Of a DNA stretch of 64,000 bases, positions 36,861 through 46,096 are shown piece after piece; positions within the stretch are counted from its first letter, which is position 1, and every line of letters starts with the position of its first letter. Source of the DNA: Streptomyces sp. NBC_01669. GTDB lineage: Bacteria > Actinomycetota > Actinomycetes > Streptomycetales > Streptomycetaceae. The notes under the pieces are model-generated. The model saw nothing but the letters and a program-made list of their open reading frames with translations, had not been told where the DNA came from and ran no database searches. The translations under genes and the position numbers were made by a program. The stretch is from the NCBI RefSeq assembly GCF_026339735.1, contig NZ_JAPEQG010000003.1, positions 186,001-250,000 of the forward strand. Direction: 5' to 3'.

Positions 36861-36985
36861 CTCTTGACCCGGGCCGGGTGCGGCTGACACCGTTCCCGTA
36901 GCCGGCCCAGCGTGAGCCCGCCCGCGCAAACCCCCTCCCTCTTTATTTTCCCTTCCTGCTCGCCCCCTTTTCCCGGAGTGCCCCT

Positions 36986-37885
36986 GTGTCCGTCCGTCGT
37001 CACGCCCTCGTCGGCACCCTCGCGGCTGCCCTCGCCCTCACCGCCTGCTCCGGCCCCACCGAGCCGCAATCCGCCACCTGCCCAGGTGGCAAGATCCGCT
37101 TCGGCGTCGAACCGTTCGAGGACCCCGCCCGGCTCACCCCTGCCGCCAAGGTCCTCGCCGACGCCCTCGGCGAAAGCCTGAACTGCCCGGTCGAACTGAT
37201 CGTCACCGAGGACTACTCCGCCGAAGTACTCGCCATGGAAAACCGCAAGCTCGACATAGGCATCTTCGGCCCCCTCGGCTACGTGTTCGCCAGCAAGCGC
37301 GCCAACGCCGAGGCCGTCGCCTCCTTCGGCGACGCAGCCGAAAAGCTCTCCAGCTACACCGCCGGCATCTGGGTGCCCAAGAACTCCGACATCACCTCCA
37401 TCAACCAGCTGCGCGATCACACCCTTGCGCTGTCCTCCGTCGGCTCCACCTCCGGTGACGCTCTGCCCCGCAAGGCACTCATTGACGCGGGCATGGCCAA
37501 GAACGACGTACGCATCAACTACGCCGGCGGCCACCCCGAAGCACTGCTCGCCCTGACCAACGGCGCCGTCGACGCAGCCGAGATCAACTCCCAGCAGCTG
37601 GCCAGCGCCACCGCCGCGGGCACCTTCGACCAGGCGAAGTACCGCCGGATCTGGTCCTCCGACCCCATCCCCAACGACCCGATCACCGTCCGCGGCGACC
37701 ACTCCGCACAGTTCAAGACCGCCGTACGCGACGCCCTGCTCAAGCTCCCGCCGGCCAAGGTCGGCAAGATCGGCGAGCTGCTCGACATCAGCCCGCCCGG
37801 ACCCCTGGTGGCCGTCGAGAAGTCCACCTACCAGCCGCTGTTCGACCTCGCCTCCGCGCTCAACCTCACCGAAAAGGACGTCTGA
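36986..37885 (+). CDS. phnD: Phosphonate ABC transporter substrate-binding lipoprotein
   Basis: The 299-residue protein has a lipoprotein signal (LALTACSG, C21) and the PhnD-type fold. KIRFGVEPFEDPARL opens the domain, DIGIFGPLGYVFA is the ligand-loop region, and SSVGSTSGDALPRKAL is the family serine/threonine anion-binding segment. GTG 36986 has GGAG upstream. Its stop shares a base with the phnC ATG (TGATG). It would deliver phosphonate to PhnCE. Confidence 0.92.
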   Translation: MSVRRHALVGTLAAALALTACSGPTEPQSATCPGGKIRFGVEPFEDPARLTPAAKVLADALGESLNCPVELIVTEDYSAEVLAMENRKLDIGIFGPLGYVFASKRANAEAVASFGDAAEKLSSYTAGIWVPKNSDITSINQLRDHTLALSSVGSTSGDALPRKALIDAGMAKNDVRINYAGGHPEALLALTNGAVDAAEINSQQLASATAAGTFDQAKYRRIWSSDPIPNDPITVRGDHSAQFKTAVRDALLKLPPAKVGKIGELLDISPPGPLVAVEKSTYQPLFDLASALNLTEKDV

Positions 37886-38598
37886 TGCTCACGCTGTCCG
37901 ACATCACGGTGCGGTACGGCGAACGGCAGGTACTGCACCGTGTGGATGTCACCGTCGCCCGGGGCGAACTGCTTGCCGTGCTCGGCGCCAACGGCTGCGG
38001 CAAGTCGACACTGCTGCGCGCCGCCGCCGGTCTGCAGCCGATGGAGGAGGGCAGTGTGACCGTCGACGGGAAAGGCCGCGGCCCGCTCGACATCGCCGTG
38101 GTCTTCCAGCACATCCACCTCGTTCGCCGGCGCACCGTCCTGGACAACGTGTGCGCCGGCGCACTCGGCCGCCTGCCGCTGCGAGCCTCGCTGGTGCCCG
38201 CACTGTTTTCCCGCGAACTGCGGGAGGAGGCGATGGCCTGCCTGGACCGGGTGGGCCTCGCCGACCGCGCCCACGACCGCGCCGGCAGCCTGTCGGGCGG
38301 ACAGCAGCAACGCGTCGCCGTCGCCCGCGCCCTGTGCCAGCGGCCACGGGTCGTGCTCGCCGACGAACCGGTGTCCGCCCTGGACCCCGCGGCATCCGAG
38401 CAGGTGCTCGCCCTGCTCGCCGAACTCGCCCACGTCGAACAGCTCGCCGTACTCGCCGTACTGCACCAGCCCTCGCTCGCCGCCCGGCACGCCGACCGCA
38501 TCGTCGGCCTGCGCGACGGCCGCGTCGTCCTCGACGGGCCACCCCACTCCAACGTCGATTCCCTGTACCAGCCGGCAGCCATGGAGGCCGTCTCATGA
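37885..38598 (+). CDS. phnC: Phosphonate ABC transporter ATP-binding protein
   Basis: The 237-residue ATPase has Walker A GANGCGKST (residues 34-42), the Q-loop VVFQH, the signature LSGGQQQRVAVARAL and Walker B VVLADEP. The order phnD-C-E and the overlaps on both sides (TGATG upstream, ATGA downstream) support the phosphonate assignment, as does the family sequence HLVRRRTVLDNVCAGALG. Confidence 0.92.
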   Translation: MLTLSDITVRYGERQVLHRVDVTVARGELLAVLGANGCGKSTLLRAAAGLQPMEEGSVTVDGKGRGPLDIAVVFQHIHLVRRRTVLDNVCAGALGRLPLRASLVPALFSRELREEAMACLDRVGLADRAHDRAGSLSGGQQQRVAVARALCQRPRVVLADEPVSALDPAASEQVLALLAELAHVEQLAVLAVLHQPSLAARHADRIVGLRDGRVVLDGPPHSNVDSLYQPAAMEAVS

Positions 38599-39413
38599 CC
38601 ATCGCCGACGGCGTCCGCCGACTCCCCGTGCCGTCCAAACCCCGCCGCCCGCGGACCCTGATCGCGGGCACGGTTATCACCACCGCCGTGGCGGCTGCGC
38701 ACGTGATCGCCTGGAACGCCACTGAAGTCTCCTTCGGCGCGCTCGCCGAAGGCTGGCGCGGCATGGCCGACTTCCTCGCCGAAGCGATCCCGCCCAGCCT
38801 GACCTGGGACGTGCTCGAGCCCAGCCTGTCCGGCGCAGCGGTCACCTTGTGGATCGGCCTGCTGGGCACCACCTTGTCCGTGCCGTTCTCCCTCGTACTG
38901 GCCCTGCTCGCCGCACGTGGCACCGCCCCCTCGCCATGGGCCTACCAGACGGCGCGCTCCGTGCTGTCCTTCCTGCGGGCCGTACCCGACGTGGTCTTCG
39001 CCCTCATCTTCGTCACCGCCGTAGGCCTCGGCCCCTTCCCCGGCGTCCTCGCCCTGGTGTGCCACAACGTCGGCGTCATGGGCAAACTCTGGGCCGAAGC
39101 ACTGGAAGACGCCGACCCCGGCCCCTCCCAGGCACTGCGCTCCGCAGGCGCCGGCCGCATCCAGACCGCCGCACACGCCCTGCTGCCCACCGTCACACCC
39201 CAGCTGGTCGGCCTGCTGATGTACCGCTTCGACGTCAACGTACGCTCCTCCCTCGTCCTCGGCCTGGTCGGCGCAGGCGGCATCGGCTTCCTGATCAACC
39301 AGTCCATCCGCCTGTTCAAGTTCGACGAAATGCTCACCCACATCCTCGTGGTCGTCGTCCTCATCGTGGCCGTGGACCGCCTGTCCGCCGCCGTCCGCCG
39401 CCGCCTGTCCTGA
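38595..39413 (+). CDS. phnE: Phosphonate ABC transporter permease
   Basis: The 272-residue permease has about six membrane segments and PhnE-type loops: SVPFSLVLALLAARGT, LRAVPDVVFALIFV, and KLWAEALEDADPGPSQALRSAG as the ATPase-contact region (given here in part). Its ATG overlaps the phnC stop by four bases. Confidence 0.92.
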   Translation: MTIADGVRRLPVPSKPRRPRTLIAGTVITTAVAAAHVIAWNATEVSFGALAEGWRGMADFLAEAIPPSLTWDVLEPSLSGAAVTLWIGLLGTTLSVPFSLVLALLAARGTAPSPWAYQTARSVLSFLRAVPDVVFALIFVTAVGLGPFPGVLALVCHNVGVMGKLWAEALEDADPGPSQALRSAGAGRIQTAAHALLPTVTPQLVGLLMYRFDVNVRSSLVLGLVGAGGIGFLINQSIRLFKFDEMLTHILVVVVLIVAVDRLSAAVRRRLS

Positions 39414-39424
39414 AAAGAGAAACC

Positions 39425-40078
39425 ATGATCGCCCTGGCCGCATTCGACATCGCCGGAACCACCGTGGACGAGCAAAACGCCGTGTACCGCGTCCTCGCCG
39501 CCGTCGTGGCCGACCACGGCACACCAGCCCGCGACACCGACATCCGCCGCTGGATGGGCGCCGACAAACGCGAAGCACTCGCCGCCCTCACTGGCGACCC
39601 GGCCGCGGTGGAAGACCTGCACGCACAGTTCGTCACGCGCCTGCACCACGCCTACGCCACCACCCGCCCCACCCCCCTGCCCGGCATCCCCGAAACCCTC
39701 GCCGCACTACGCTCGGCAGGCGTCCGTGTTGCTCTCACCACTGGCTTCGACCGCCAGGTCACCGACCCGCTGCTGGAAGCCCTCGGCTGGCGCATCGGCG
39801 ACCACCTCGACGCCGTAGTCTGCGCCTCCGAAGTACCTGCCGGCCGCCCCGAACCCCACATGATCCACCGCGCCATGGAACTCACCGGCGTCACCGACCC
39901 CACAACCGTCCTGGTCGCCGGCGACACCGCACTCGACATCCGCGCCGGCCACGCCGCCCGCGCCACAACCGTCATCGGCGTCCTCACCGGCGCCCAGACC
40001 CGCGACGAACTCGCAGCCGAAAACCCCACCCACATCCTCGACGGCGTCCACCAGATCCCAGCACTCCTCGGCATGTGA
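39425..40078 (+). CDS. Phosphonatase-like HAD hydrolase (PhnX-like)
   Basis: The 217-residue HAD protein has the nucleophile D8 in FDIAGTTVDE. The position two residues later is Ala, as in phosphonoacetaldehyde hydrolase, rather than the Asp of ordinary HAD phosphatases. The cap segment WMGADKREAL carries a lysine (K48) where phosphonatase-type enzymes form a Schiff base. Motif III/IV is seen in ASEVPAGRPEP and VLVAGDTALDI. It starts 11 bases after phnE and is the likely C-P bond-cleaving step. The exact phosphonate is unknown. Confidence 0.88.
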   Translation: MIALAAFDIAGTTVDEQNAVYRVLAAVVADHGTPARDTDIRRWMGADKREALAALTGDPAAVEDLHAQFVTRLHHAYATTRPTPLPGIPETLAALRSAGVRVALTTGFDRQVTDPLLEALGWRIGDHLDAVVCASEVPAGRPEPHMIHRAMELTGVTDPTTVLVAGDTALDIRAGHAARATTVIGVLTGAQTRDELAAENPTHILDGVHQIPALLGM

Positions 40079-40080
40079 TG

Positions 40081-40473
40081 GGGGACCTCAAGAGCCCGTC
40101 CTGGGTCCGCGACGGACGGCCACTGGTGCTGATCGGTGACTCGGGAACCGGCAGGTCGCACCTGCTGATCGGGGTGGGCACCGCGATCGCCGAGGCAGGC
40201 CTGACCGTCCGCTACACGACCACCTCCGCTCTGGTCAACGAACTCGCCGAAGCTGACGCCGCCCGTCGGCTGTCCTCGGTGATCGCCCGCTACAGCAAGG
40301 TCGATCTTCTCTGCCTGGACGAGTTCGGCTACCTCAATCTGGACAAGAAGGGCGCTCGGCTGCTGTTCCAGATCTTCACCGGACGTGAGGAGTACAAGGC
40401 CACGCGGTGGCCACGAACTCACCCTTCGCCAAAGCGCACTTGTTCCGGCGAACCCGTGCAAGGTGGCGGCTGA
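40081..40473 (+). pseudogene. IstB-like ATPase fragment from an IS21 element
   Basis: The frame contains an AAA+ Walker A (GDSGTGRSHL) and Walker B (LLCLDEFGYLNLDKKGARL) typical of IS21 helper proteins. Homology is lost after FTGREEYKA; the family's ATN-PF segment is readable in another frame, so there is a frameshift. The N-terminal third is also absent. It lies directly after the phosphonatase gene. Confidence 0.75.
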
Positions 40474-40524
40474 AGTTGCACGAGTTGATGCTGCGGAGGT
40501 GTACTGGATGCGATCATCGGGCGG

Positions 40525-40935
40525 GTGAGTAGCTGCATCTTCTGCCAGATCGTTGCCGGTCGGCTGCCGTCCTATCGCGTCCTGGAAGACGAGCACGCCG
40601 TGGCGTTCCTCGATATCGCGCCAGCCTCTCCAGGGCACACCCTGATCGTCCCGCGCGAGCACGTCCGCGACGTCTGGGAGATCTCCGAAGCCGCTCACGG
40701 GCATGTTGCTCGGATGGTGCATCGAATCGCTGCTTTGGTGACGGCGGCACTTGCTCCCGACGGTGTGAACATCGTCCACTCCACTGGCGAGGCCGCCGGG
40801 CAAGAGGTTTTCCATTTCCATGCCCATGTGGTGCCGCGCTGGCACGACGACGACCTGCGTCCGATGTGGAGTTCTCAGCCTGCCCCGGGCCAGGTGCTCG
40901 AACGGATCTTGGAACGGATCGCCGCGGTTCGGTGA
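40525..40935 (+). CDS. HIT-family nucleotide hydrolase/transferase
   Basis: The 136-residue protein starts CIFCQIVAGRLPSYRV and ends with the histidine triad HFHAHVVPRW, as in HINT/HIT nucleotide phosphoramidases. Length and both ends are normal for the family. GTG 40525 is the start; no strong ribosome site is visible. It stands alone between transposon relics, so its context gives no further clue. Confidence 0.88.
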   Translation: MSSCIFCQIVAGRLPSYRVLEDEHAVAFLDIAPASPGHTLIVPREHVRDVWEISEAAHGHVARMVHRIAALVTAALAPDGVNIVHSTGEAAGQEVFHFHAHVVPRWHDDDLRPMWSSQPAPGQVLERILERIAAVR

Positions 40936-40943
40936 GGTCGGGC

Positions 40944-41285
40944 TCAGTGCTTCTCCGTGGGCAGGGTCGCCTCGCGGTCCGGGTCGATATGGTCGGCGAG
41001 ATAGATCAAGGTCGCCTCCGGGGCCGGGACTGGCGCGGCGACGGCACCAGGGCCTCGAACCCGGCCCGGCGCCACTCGCAGATCCACCGGTCCAGGGTCC
41101 ACCGGGTGACCCTGGACCGGCCGGCCGTCCGGGTCGATATGCGTCATGGCCGCCAGTTCCCGCACCAGCGTGCCGCGCTGGCGTCGGGACAGCGTCGGGT
41201 CGGCCGCCTCCCTGATCAGCATGTAGCGGAACAGGCCGATCGCCTGAGCCCGCTCCAGCCGTGTCTGGTCTTCCTGACCTGGCAT
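40944..41285 (-). pseudogene. N-terminal fragment of an rve-type transposase
   Basis: About 65 residues (RAQAIGLFRYMLIREAADPTLSRRQRG onward in short segments to HIDPDGRPV) match the start of actinobacterial Mu/rve-type transposases. The rest reads out of register, and the integrase core is missing. It lies 68 bases downstream of the helix-turn-helix gene on the same strand, the usual order in these elements. Confidence 0.6.
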
Positions 41286-41287
41286 CT

Positions 41288-41344
41288 GACACCAGCCCTC
41301 TCACGCAGCGTGAACACATACGCGTGACGGTGACAGCTGGTGTC
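41288..41344. repeat. 9-bp inverted repeat enclosing a 39-base segment
   Basis: GACACCAGC (41288-41296) and GCTGGTGTC (41336-41344) are perfect arms. Inside, TCACGC and GCGTGA elements form further pairings. It sits between the two ORFs of the transposon relic and may be its regulatory or end sequence. Confidence 0.4.
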
Positions 41345-41353
41345 GGCGTGGCG

Positions 41354-41671
41354 TCAGAGTCGACTGGTGTTGATCGTTTCCGAGGGCCAGGACGGCGCCA
41401 GCAGTATCCCGCCGGAGACCGCGCAGGCCACCAGCCAGGGCGACACCTTGCCGACCCGCGGCCACCGGGCCGCGACCGACCACCACGCTCCGACGACCGC
41501 GCTAACCGCGTCGGCGAAGACCGTGCGGGCCAGCCCCGGAGGAGCTGGGTCAACCCCGGCATCCACCAGCACCACCGTGAAGAACCTCCGGACCCACTCC
41601 GCCCGGGAAGCGAACCTGCGCAGCCACCCACGAACCGTCTCAACCGGACGGCCCAGCCTCTCAGCGATCAC
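41354..41671 (-). pseudogene. Transposon-linked helix-turn-helix protein, 5'-truncated
   Basis: The 105-residue remnant starts with MIAERLGRPVETVRGWLRRF, a helix-turn-helix, and ends with a SPWLVACAVSGGILLAPSWP-type segment. This matches the C-terminal part of an accessory protein commonly found upstream of the rve-type transposase. The N-terminal zinc-ribbon-like region is absent. About 200 further bases up to the IS110 leader hold nothing recognisable. Confidence 0.55.
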
Positions 41672-41896
41672 CCGACAAACGAGTAGCGCTCACTCAAAGC
41701 GCCACGGCGTGTGCTGGCGAAAGCGCACCACCGTCGCAGCGCCCAGACAGAGGCACTGAGACCGACCGGCAAATGGTTGGCCGCTCGTCGACTGAGGGGC
41801 CCGGATGTGAGACAGGCACGGGCTTTGCGTGATCATGGAGTCCTACCTTTCTTGATGTGGGTCTGAACTGGTCATTCGTAAGATCGGCGGGGCCCA

Positions 41897-41965
41897 GGGG
41901 TTCCGGGTATGGCTGTCATGGAGTCGCCGCTGGATGGCTCAGAGAACTTGGCCGCCCGGAACCCC
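41897..41965 (+). ncRNA. Candidate bridge-RNA stem-loop of the truncated IS110 element
   Basis: GGGGTTCCGGG and CCCGGAACCCC form a perfect 11-base stem closing a 47-base internal loop, 107 bases before the transposase GTG. IS110 elements encode their bridge RNA in this leader. The second IS110 element has the same layout (10-base stem, 55-base loop, about 124 bases upstream). Confidence 0.5.
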
Positions 41966-42071
41966 GCGACGACTCGACCGCTAATTGGGAGACGCGACGC
42001 GATCGCTTTGTAGGACAACGTCGGCGAGGTCGTCTGCTGGGTTGGTGTACGACGAGCTGACGGAGGTGGCT

Positions 42072-42752
42072 GTGCCCGAGATCTGGGCCGGAGTGGACAT
42101 CGGCAAGGAACATCACCACTGCGTGGTGATCGACACCCAGGGCAAGCGACTGCTGTCGCGTCGGATTCTGAACGACGAGGCTGAACTGCTCCAGCTCATC
42201 GCTGACGTGCTGGAGCTGTCGCGGGGTGTGCTGTGGGCTGTGGACATCAACCACGGCGGGGCCGCGCTCCTGCTCGGTCTGCTGGTCAGCCACGACCAGC
42301 ACGTCACCTACATCACCGGCCTGGCCATCCACCGTGCATCGGCCGGCTACCGGGGCCAGGCCAAGACCGACGCGAAGGACGCCTTCGTCATTGCTGACCA
42401 GGCCCGCATGCGCACCGACCTCGGTGTCCTGCGGCCCGGCGACGAGATATCGGTCGACCTGCGCACGCTGGTCACTCGCCGCACCGATCTGGTCTGCGAC
42501 CGGACCCGGCAGATCAACCGACTGCGCGCCCAACTCTTGGAAATCTTCCCTGCGTTGGAACGTTCGTTGGACCCGACGAAGAAGGGGCCGGTCCTGCTGT
42601 TGACCGGCTACCAGGCCCCGGCCGCGATCCGTCGCGCAGGTGCCTCCCGGATCGCGACGTGGCTGAAGAACCGCAAGGTCCGCAACAGCGCGGCCCTGGC
42701 CCGGACCGTCGTGGAGGCCGCCGAGGCCCAGTTCTCTACGCTCAGTGATCAC
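42072..42752 (+). pseudogene. IS110-family transposase, 3'-truncated
   Basis: The N-terminal 226 residues of a DEDD transposase are intact: GVDIGKEHHHCVV (first D), VLWAVDINHGG (in the E/D region), KTDAKDAFVIADQAR. GTG 42072 follows GGAGG. After about 42750 the sequence becomes the leader of an IS5 transposase gene, and the C-terminal serine domain is not found beyond it. This is a deletion joined to, or caused by, the IS5 insertion. Confidence 0.88.
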
Positions 42753-42763
42753 ACGGAGGACCC

Positions 42764-43546
42764 GTGCCTGCGGTGCCATCTTGCCTGCTCGAACCCCTGT
42801 GGGACCAGTTCGCCGCGCTCCTGCCCGCGCGGGGGGCGTTCCTTGCGGACCACCCGCTGGGCTGTCACCGCCGCCGGGTCGCCGACCGGACCGTCTTCGA
42901 GCACATCGTGCTTGCGCTGGTCCACGGCTCCGGCTACGAGCGCATCTCCAGTCCCGGATGCTCCGACCGCACTATCCGACAGCATGTCAAAGAGTGGGCT
43001 GAGCTGGGGATATCCGAGAAGGTTCATGCCCTCGCCCTGGAAGCCTACGACCGCACGATCGGGCTGGGGCTGGCCGAGATCTCGGTTGACGGCTGCATCA
43101 CCAAGGCCCCGTCCGGTGGCGAGAAGGCGGGGCGGTCACCGGTCGACCGGGGCAAGCAGGGACTGAAACGCTCGGTCGCCTCCGACGCCTGCGGCGTCCC
43201 GCTCGGCATCGTCTCCGACGGGGCCAACCGGCATGACTCGCCCATGCTCGGCCCGACCTTGGAGGCGGCCCGCACCCAGGCCGGCGCGATGCCCGAAGGC
43301 GTCAACGTCAACCTGGACCGCGGCGACGACAGCGCCAAGTCCCGTGTCCTGATAGCCGAGTTGGGCTTCACGGCCGAGATCGCCCGCAAGGGAGTCCCGG
43401 CACAGATCCAGGCCGGGAAACGCTGGGTGATCGAGCGCACGCACGCCTGGATGAACGACTACGGCAAGCTGCGACGCTGCACCGAGAAACGCGGTGAGGT
43501 CGTGGACTTCTACCTCTACCTCGCCGCCGCCCTCGTGAAGACGTGA
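42764..43546 (+). CDS. IS5-family transposase, apparently intact
   Basis: The 260-residue DDE transposase has acidic residues in LAEISVDGC, VNVNLDRG and RWVIERTHAWMNDYGKL, and an N-terminal DNA-binding region with RTIRQHVKEWAEL. Both ends look complete. GTG 42764 has GGAGGA close upstream. It lies in the truncated IS110 gene. Clear terminal repeats were not found by eye. Confidence 0.88.
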   Translation: MPAVPSCLLEPLWDQFAALLPARGAFLADHPLGCHRRRVADRTVFEHIVLALVHGSGYERISSPGCSDRTIRQHVKEWAELGISEKVHALALEAYDRTIGLGLAEISVDGCITKAPSGGEKAGRSPVDRGKQGLKRSVASDACGVPLGIVSDGANRHDSPMLGPTLEAARTQAGAMPEGVNVNLDRGDDSAKSRVLIAELGFTAEIARKGVPAQIQAGKRWVIERTHAWMNDYGKLRRCTEKRGEVVDFYLYLAAALVKT

Positions 43547-43841
43547 TCGGCTTGGCAGCCGTGACACCCATCCTTCGAACGGGAGGCCGCGATTTCGACA
43601 TCGGCATGAGAAGAATTTCGCGGCGGTCACGCACCCGGCGGACAGCGAAACCGCACAGAGTCCGGTCGGGAGCAGCCTGAAAGGGCTGGAAGCTCCGGCA
43701 GGCGGACGGTGGCATCAGCTTGGGAAGCTGGGGCACCGGCCGCACCGGCGTCGTCGACCGCCCCGGAGAACGCACTGACCGTGCGCCTACCAGCAACGTC
43801 GGAATCGCGGCCAGATGCCGGATGGCCGGTCCTTGGCACTG

Positions 43842-43975
43842 CGCCCGCCGCCCGGATCGATGAACCCCACATCCGCCGGGGTGAGGGTGAAGAACCGGAT
43901 CAACTCTTCCTTGTTGATCTCCGGATAGCCCCGCAGCTGCTCCAGCTCGTCATCCGAGAACACACGGGTCGCCAC
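43842..43975 (-). pseudogene. Tn3-family transposase N-terminal scrap
   Basis: From GTG 43975 about 45 residues (ATRVFSDDELEQLRGYPEI, EELIRFFTLTPADVGFIDPG) match the DUF4158 start of Tn3 transposases. Homology ends abruptly near 43842. The surrounding 43547-44233 interval has no other recognisable gene. Confidence 0.75.
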
Positions 43976-44233
43976 CGGCAGACCTCCACGCAGCGCATCG
44001 CCCACCTCACGTGGGCACCGTGCGCCATACCGTAGAGCCCTTGGCAGTGCACGGTCAGGAAAACGGTGCCAGTACGGAGCACCGCCACGGACAGTCCGTC
44101 GCATCAGACCAGGTCAGCGATATCCGTTGCTTTCTCGGCGATTACTACTAGGACCCCAGGCAGCCGCCATCGAGTCGGACCCGATGGCTCGGCGTCGAGC
44201 CCAACTGATTGATCCAGTCCCGCCGGGGCTGGC

Positions 44234-45190
44234 TCAACGCCTGCTGTCGCCGGGCGCAAGCAGGCTGGTGACCTCGGCGATGGCCTCCGCGGAGGGCTTG
44301 AAGTAGCGGCGGACGTTCTCCGGCTTCTTGTGCCGTGACTTGGCCATCAGCATCAACAAGGAGGCGCCCTGTTCGCCCAGGTGCGTCAGCGAGGAGTGGC
44401 GGAACTCACGCAGGCCCCAGCCGGTGCCCGGACCCTGGTGGGCGGTGTGGTCGTCCAGCAGCGCCCGGGCCTGCCCGTACGACAGCCGGGCCAGGCGGGT
44501 GTCCGGGCACACGTTCCGGGCACTGACCACCTTGCCCGGGCCGGGGCGGCGGTGGGTGGTGAATACCGGGCCGCGGGTGCGGCCCTTGAGTAGCCTGGGC
44601 AGCAGCCGGGCGGTGCCCGCGTCCCAGTACACCGTCTCCAGCACGAAGTCCTCCCGCGCGGTGCCCCGGCGCCGCGACTTGGCCCGCGCGCCCTTGGCCT
44701 AGACCGGGCCACGGCGGCCGACGAAGTCCAGCTCCTCGATGTTCATCCCGAGAATCTCCTCCGCGCGGGCGGAGGTCTCGTACAGCATCCGCCACAGCGC
44801 CTTCTCCCGAACCGGCACCTCGCGCCGGGCAATCAGCCGGTCGATCGCCATCTTCGAGCGGGCCGGGGTCTCAAAGTCCGGCACCGCCAGCCGCTTCGCC
44901 CAAGCCGGCACCGCCGGGCCTCCGTAGCCGCGCTCGGTGCACCACGACAGCCACGAGCCCACCGCGCCGCGGCGGGCGTTCCAAGGTATTGACCGCCGAG
45001 GAGCCCCACAGCGCCTCCAAGGCTTCGCCGATCTCGTCATTGGCGACCGCGGCCAGCGGCCGGCCCTCACCGAGCCGCGCGGCGATCTTGCCCACCCCGA
45101 TGCCGTAGTTGCGGACGGTGTGCGGGTTGCCGAGCGCGTCGAGGAAGGCGTCAGCCGCGCCGCGGAGGGTCAGTGACGCTCGGAGGGGGG
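44234..45190 (-). pseudogene. Tyrosine recombinase/integrase with a frameshift and an amber codon
   Basis: Three pieces make one integrase. The SAM-like N-terminal domain (LRGAADAFLDALGNPHTVRNYG) is at about 45173-44985. After a frameshift the core starts with GAVGSWLSWCTERGYGG and contains the first catalytic Arg in YETSARAEEILG. After TAG 44699-44701 the same frame resumes with LETVYWDAG, WGLREFRHSSLTHL and the tyrosine in ENVRRYFKPS. At least two lesions make it non-functional. Confidence 0.85.
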
Positions 45191-45336
45191 CTTGTTGGTG
45201 TACGGGGTGGCGGCTGGCCTGGTGTGTTGCTGATTGGTTGAGAGGCTGGGTGGGGTGTTTGAGCGGGGAGGCCAGGGTGTGTGACCTGGGGTTGTGTCTT
45301 CTGCGCTGAGAGGGGTCGGGCTCGTTGAAGGTAGCG

Positions 45337-45789
45337 TCAGCGCCAAAAGGCCCGGGGTGCATTTGTGCTGGTCAGGGCTGTTCTGCGTGCTCGGTGGGTG
45401 GGGTTAGCGGGTTCGTGTGGGGCGGTGGTGGGTTTCGGCGAGGTGGTCGAGGCGGATGGCTTCGAGTGATGGACCTGGTCCTCCTGCGTGCACTCGCGGA
45501 GTCCGAACGCCGCCCGGACCTCCATCCGGTGCCTCTTGATCGCCCGCCCGGACCAGTCATAGGCGCCCCACTCCTCGGCTGGCACCTTCACCTGCTGGGC
45601 CACGTACGACACCGCGGCCGCGGGAACCTCCGCCTCGTCCTCCGGGAAGCGCGCCTCCACCTCGAAGAACTTCAGCAGCAGCGCGAAGCCCAGCCGGTTC
45701 GCCCCCGACTTGTTCCGGAGCCGCTGCTGGTCCTCCTCCAGCAGCGTCCAGACCTCGATCAAGTCCTCCGGCTCCCACTCCCGACGCAC
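45337..45789 (-). pseudogene. Second Tn3-family transposase N-terminal fragment
   Basis: From GTG 45789, behind AAGGAG, about 105 residues match Tn3 DUF4158 proteins (REWEPEDLIEVWTLLEEDQ, GFALLLKFFEVEARFP, YDWSGRAIKRHRMEVR). The homology ends near 45475 and the frame continues in unrelated sequence. A full transposase is about 1000 residues. The 307-base stretch to 46096 has no recognisable gene. Confidence 0.85.
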
Positions 45790-46096
45790 CCTCGGCTCCT
45801 TTCCTTGATCACCGCAACGCGACCAAGGTGATGCGAGCACAGCAGAGTCAGGGCCAGAACGCCGGAAGCCGGGACAACAGGCCGTCAGATCGGTTACAGA
45901 GAGCTACTTGTCACTTCGCGGCAGCTTCGGGAGTGCAGGGCCGTGATCCCCGTGGGTTCGCAATAACTGAAGGGTTCTCAGCGGGAACCCGGGGGTCCGT
46001 TGCCCTGATTCCCGGGTAGGGACCGTTGGGTTTGTGGTGAACCCGTGTGCGTGACAACGCTGAGTGTGGAGTCGTGGGGCGTCATCCAGATTCGCT

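Noticed and set aside
34454..37702. A 1082-codon minus-strand frame across the phoD-like and phnD genes
   Set aside because: It is antisense to two well-supported genes and has low-complexity Gly/Ala/Val composition without motifs.
44234..45190. Functional integrase of an integrated plasmid with attachment site
   Set aside because: The gene carries a frameshift and a stop, and no tRNA gene or direct repeats were found beside it.
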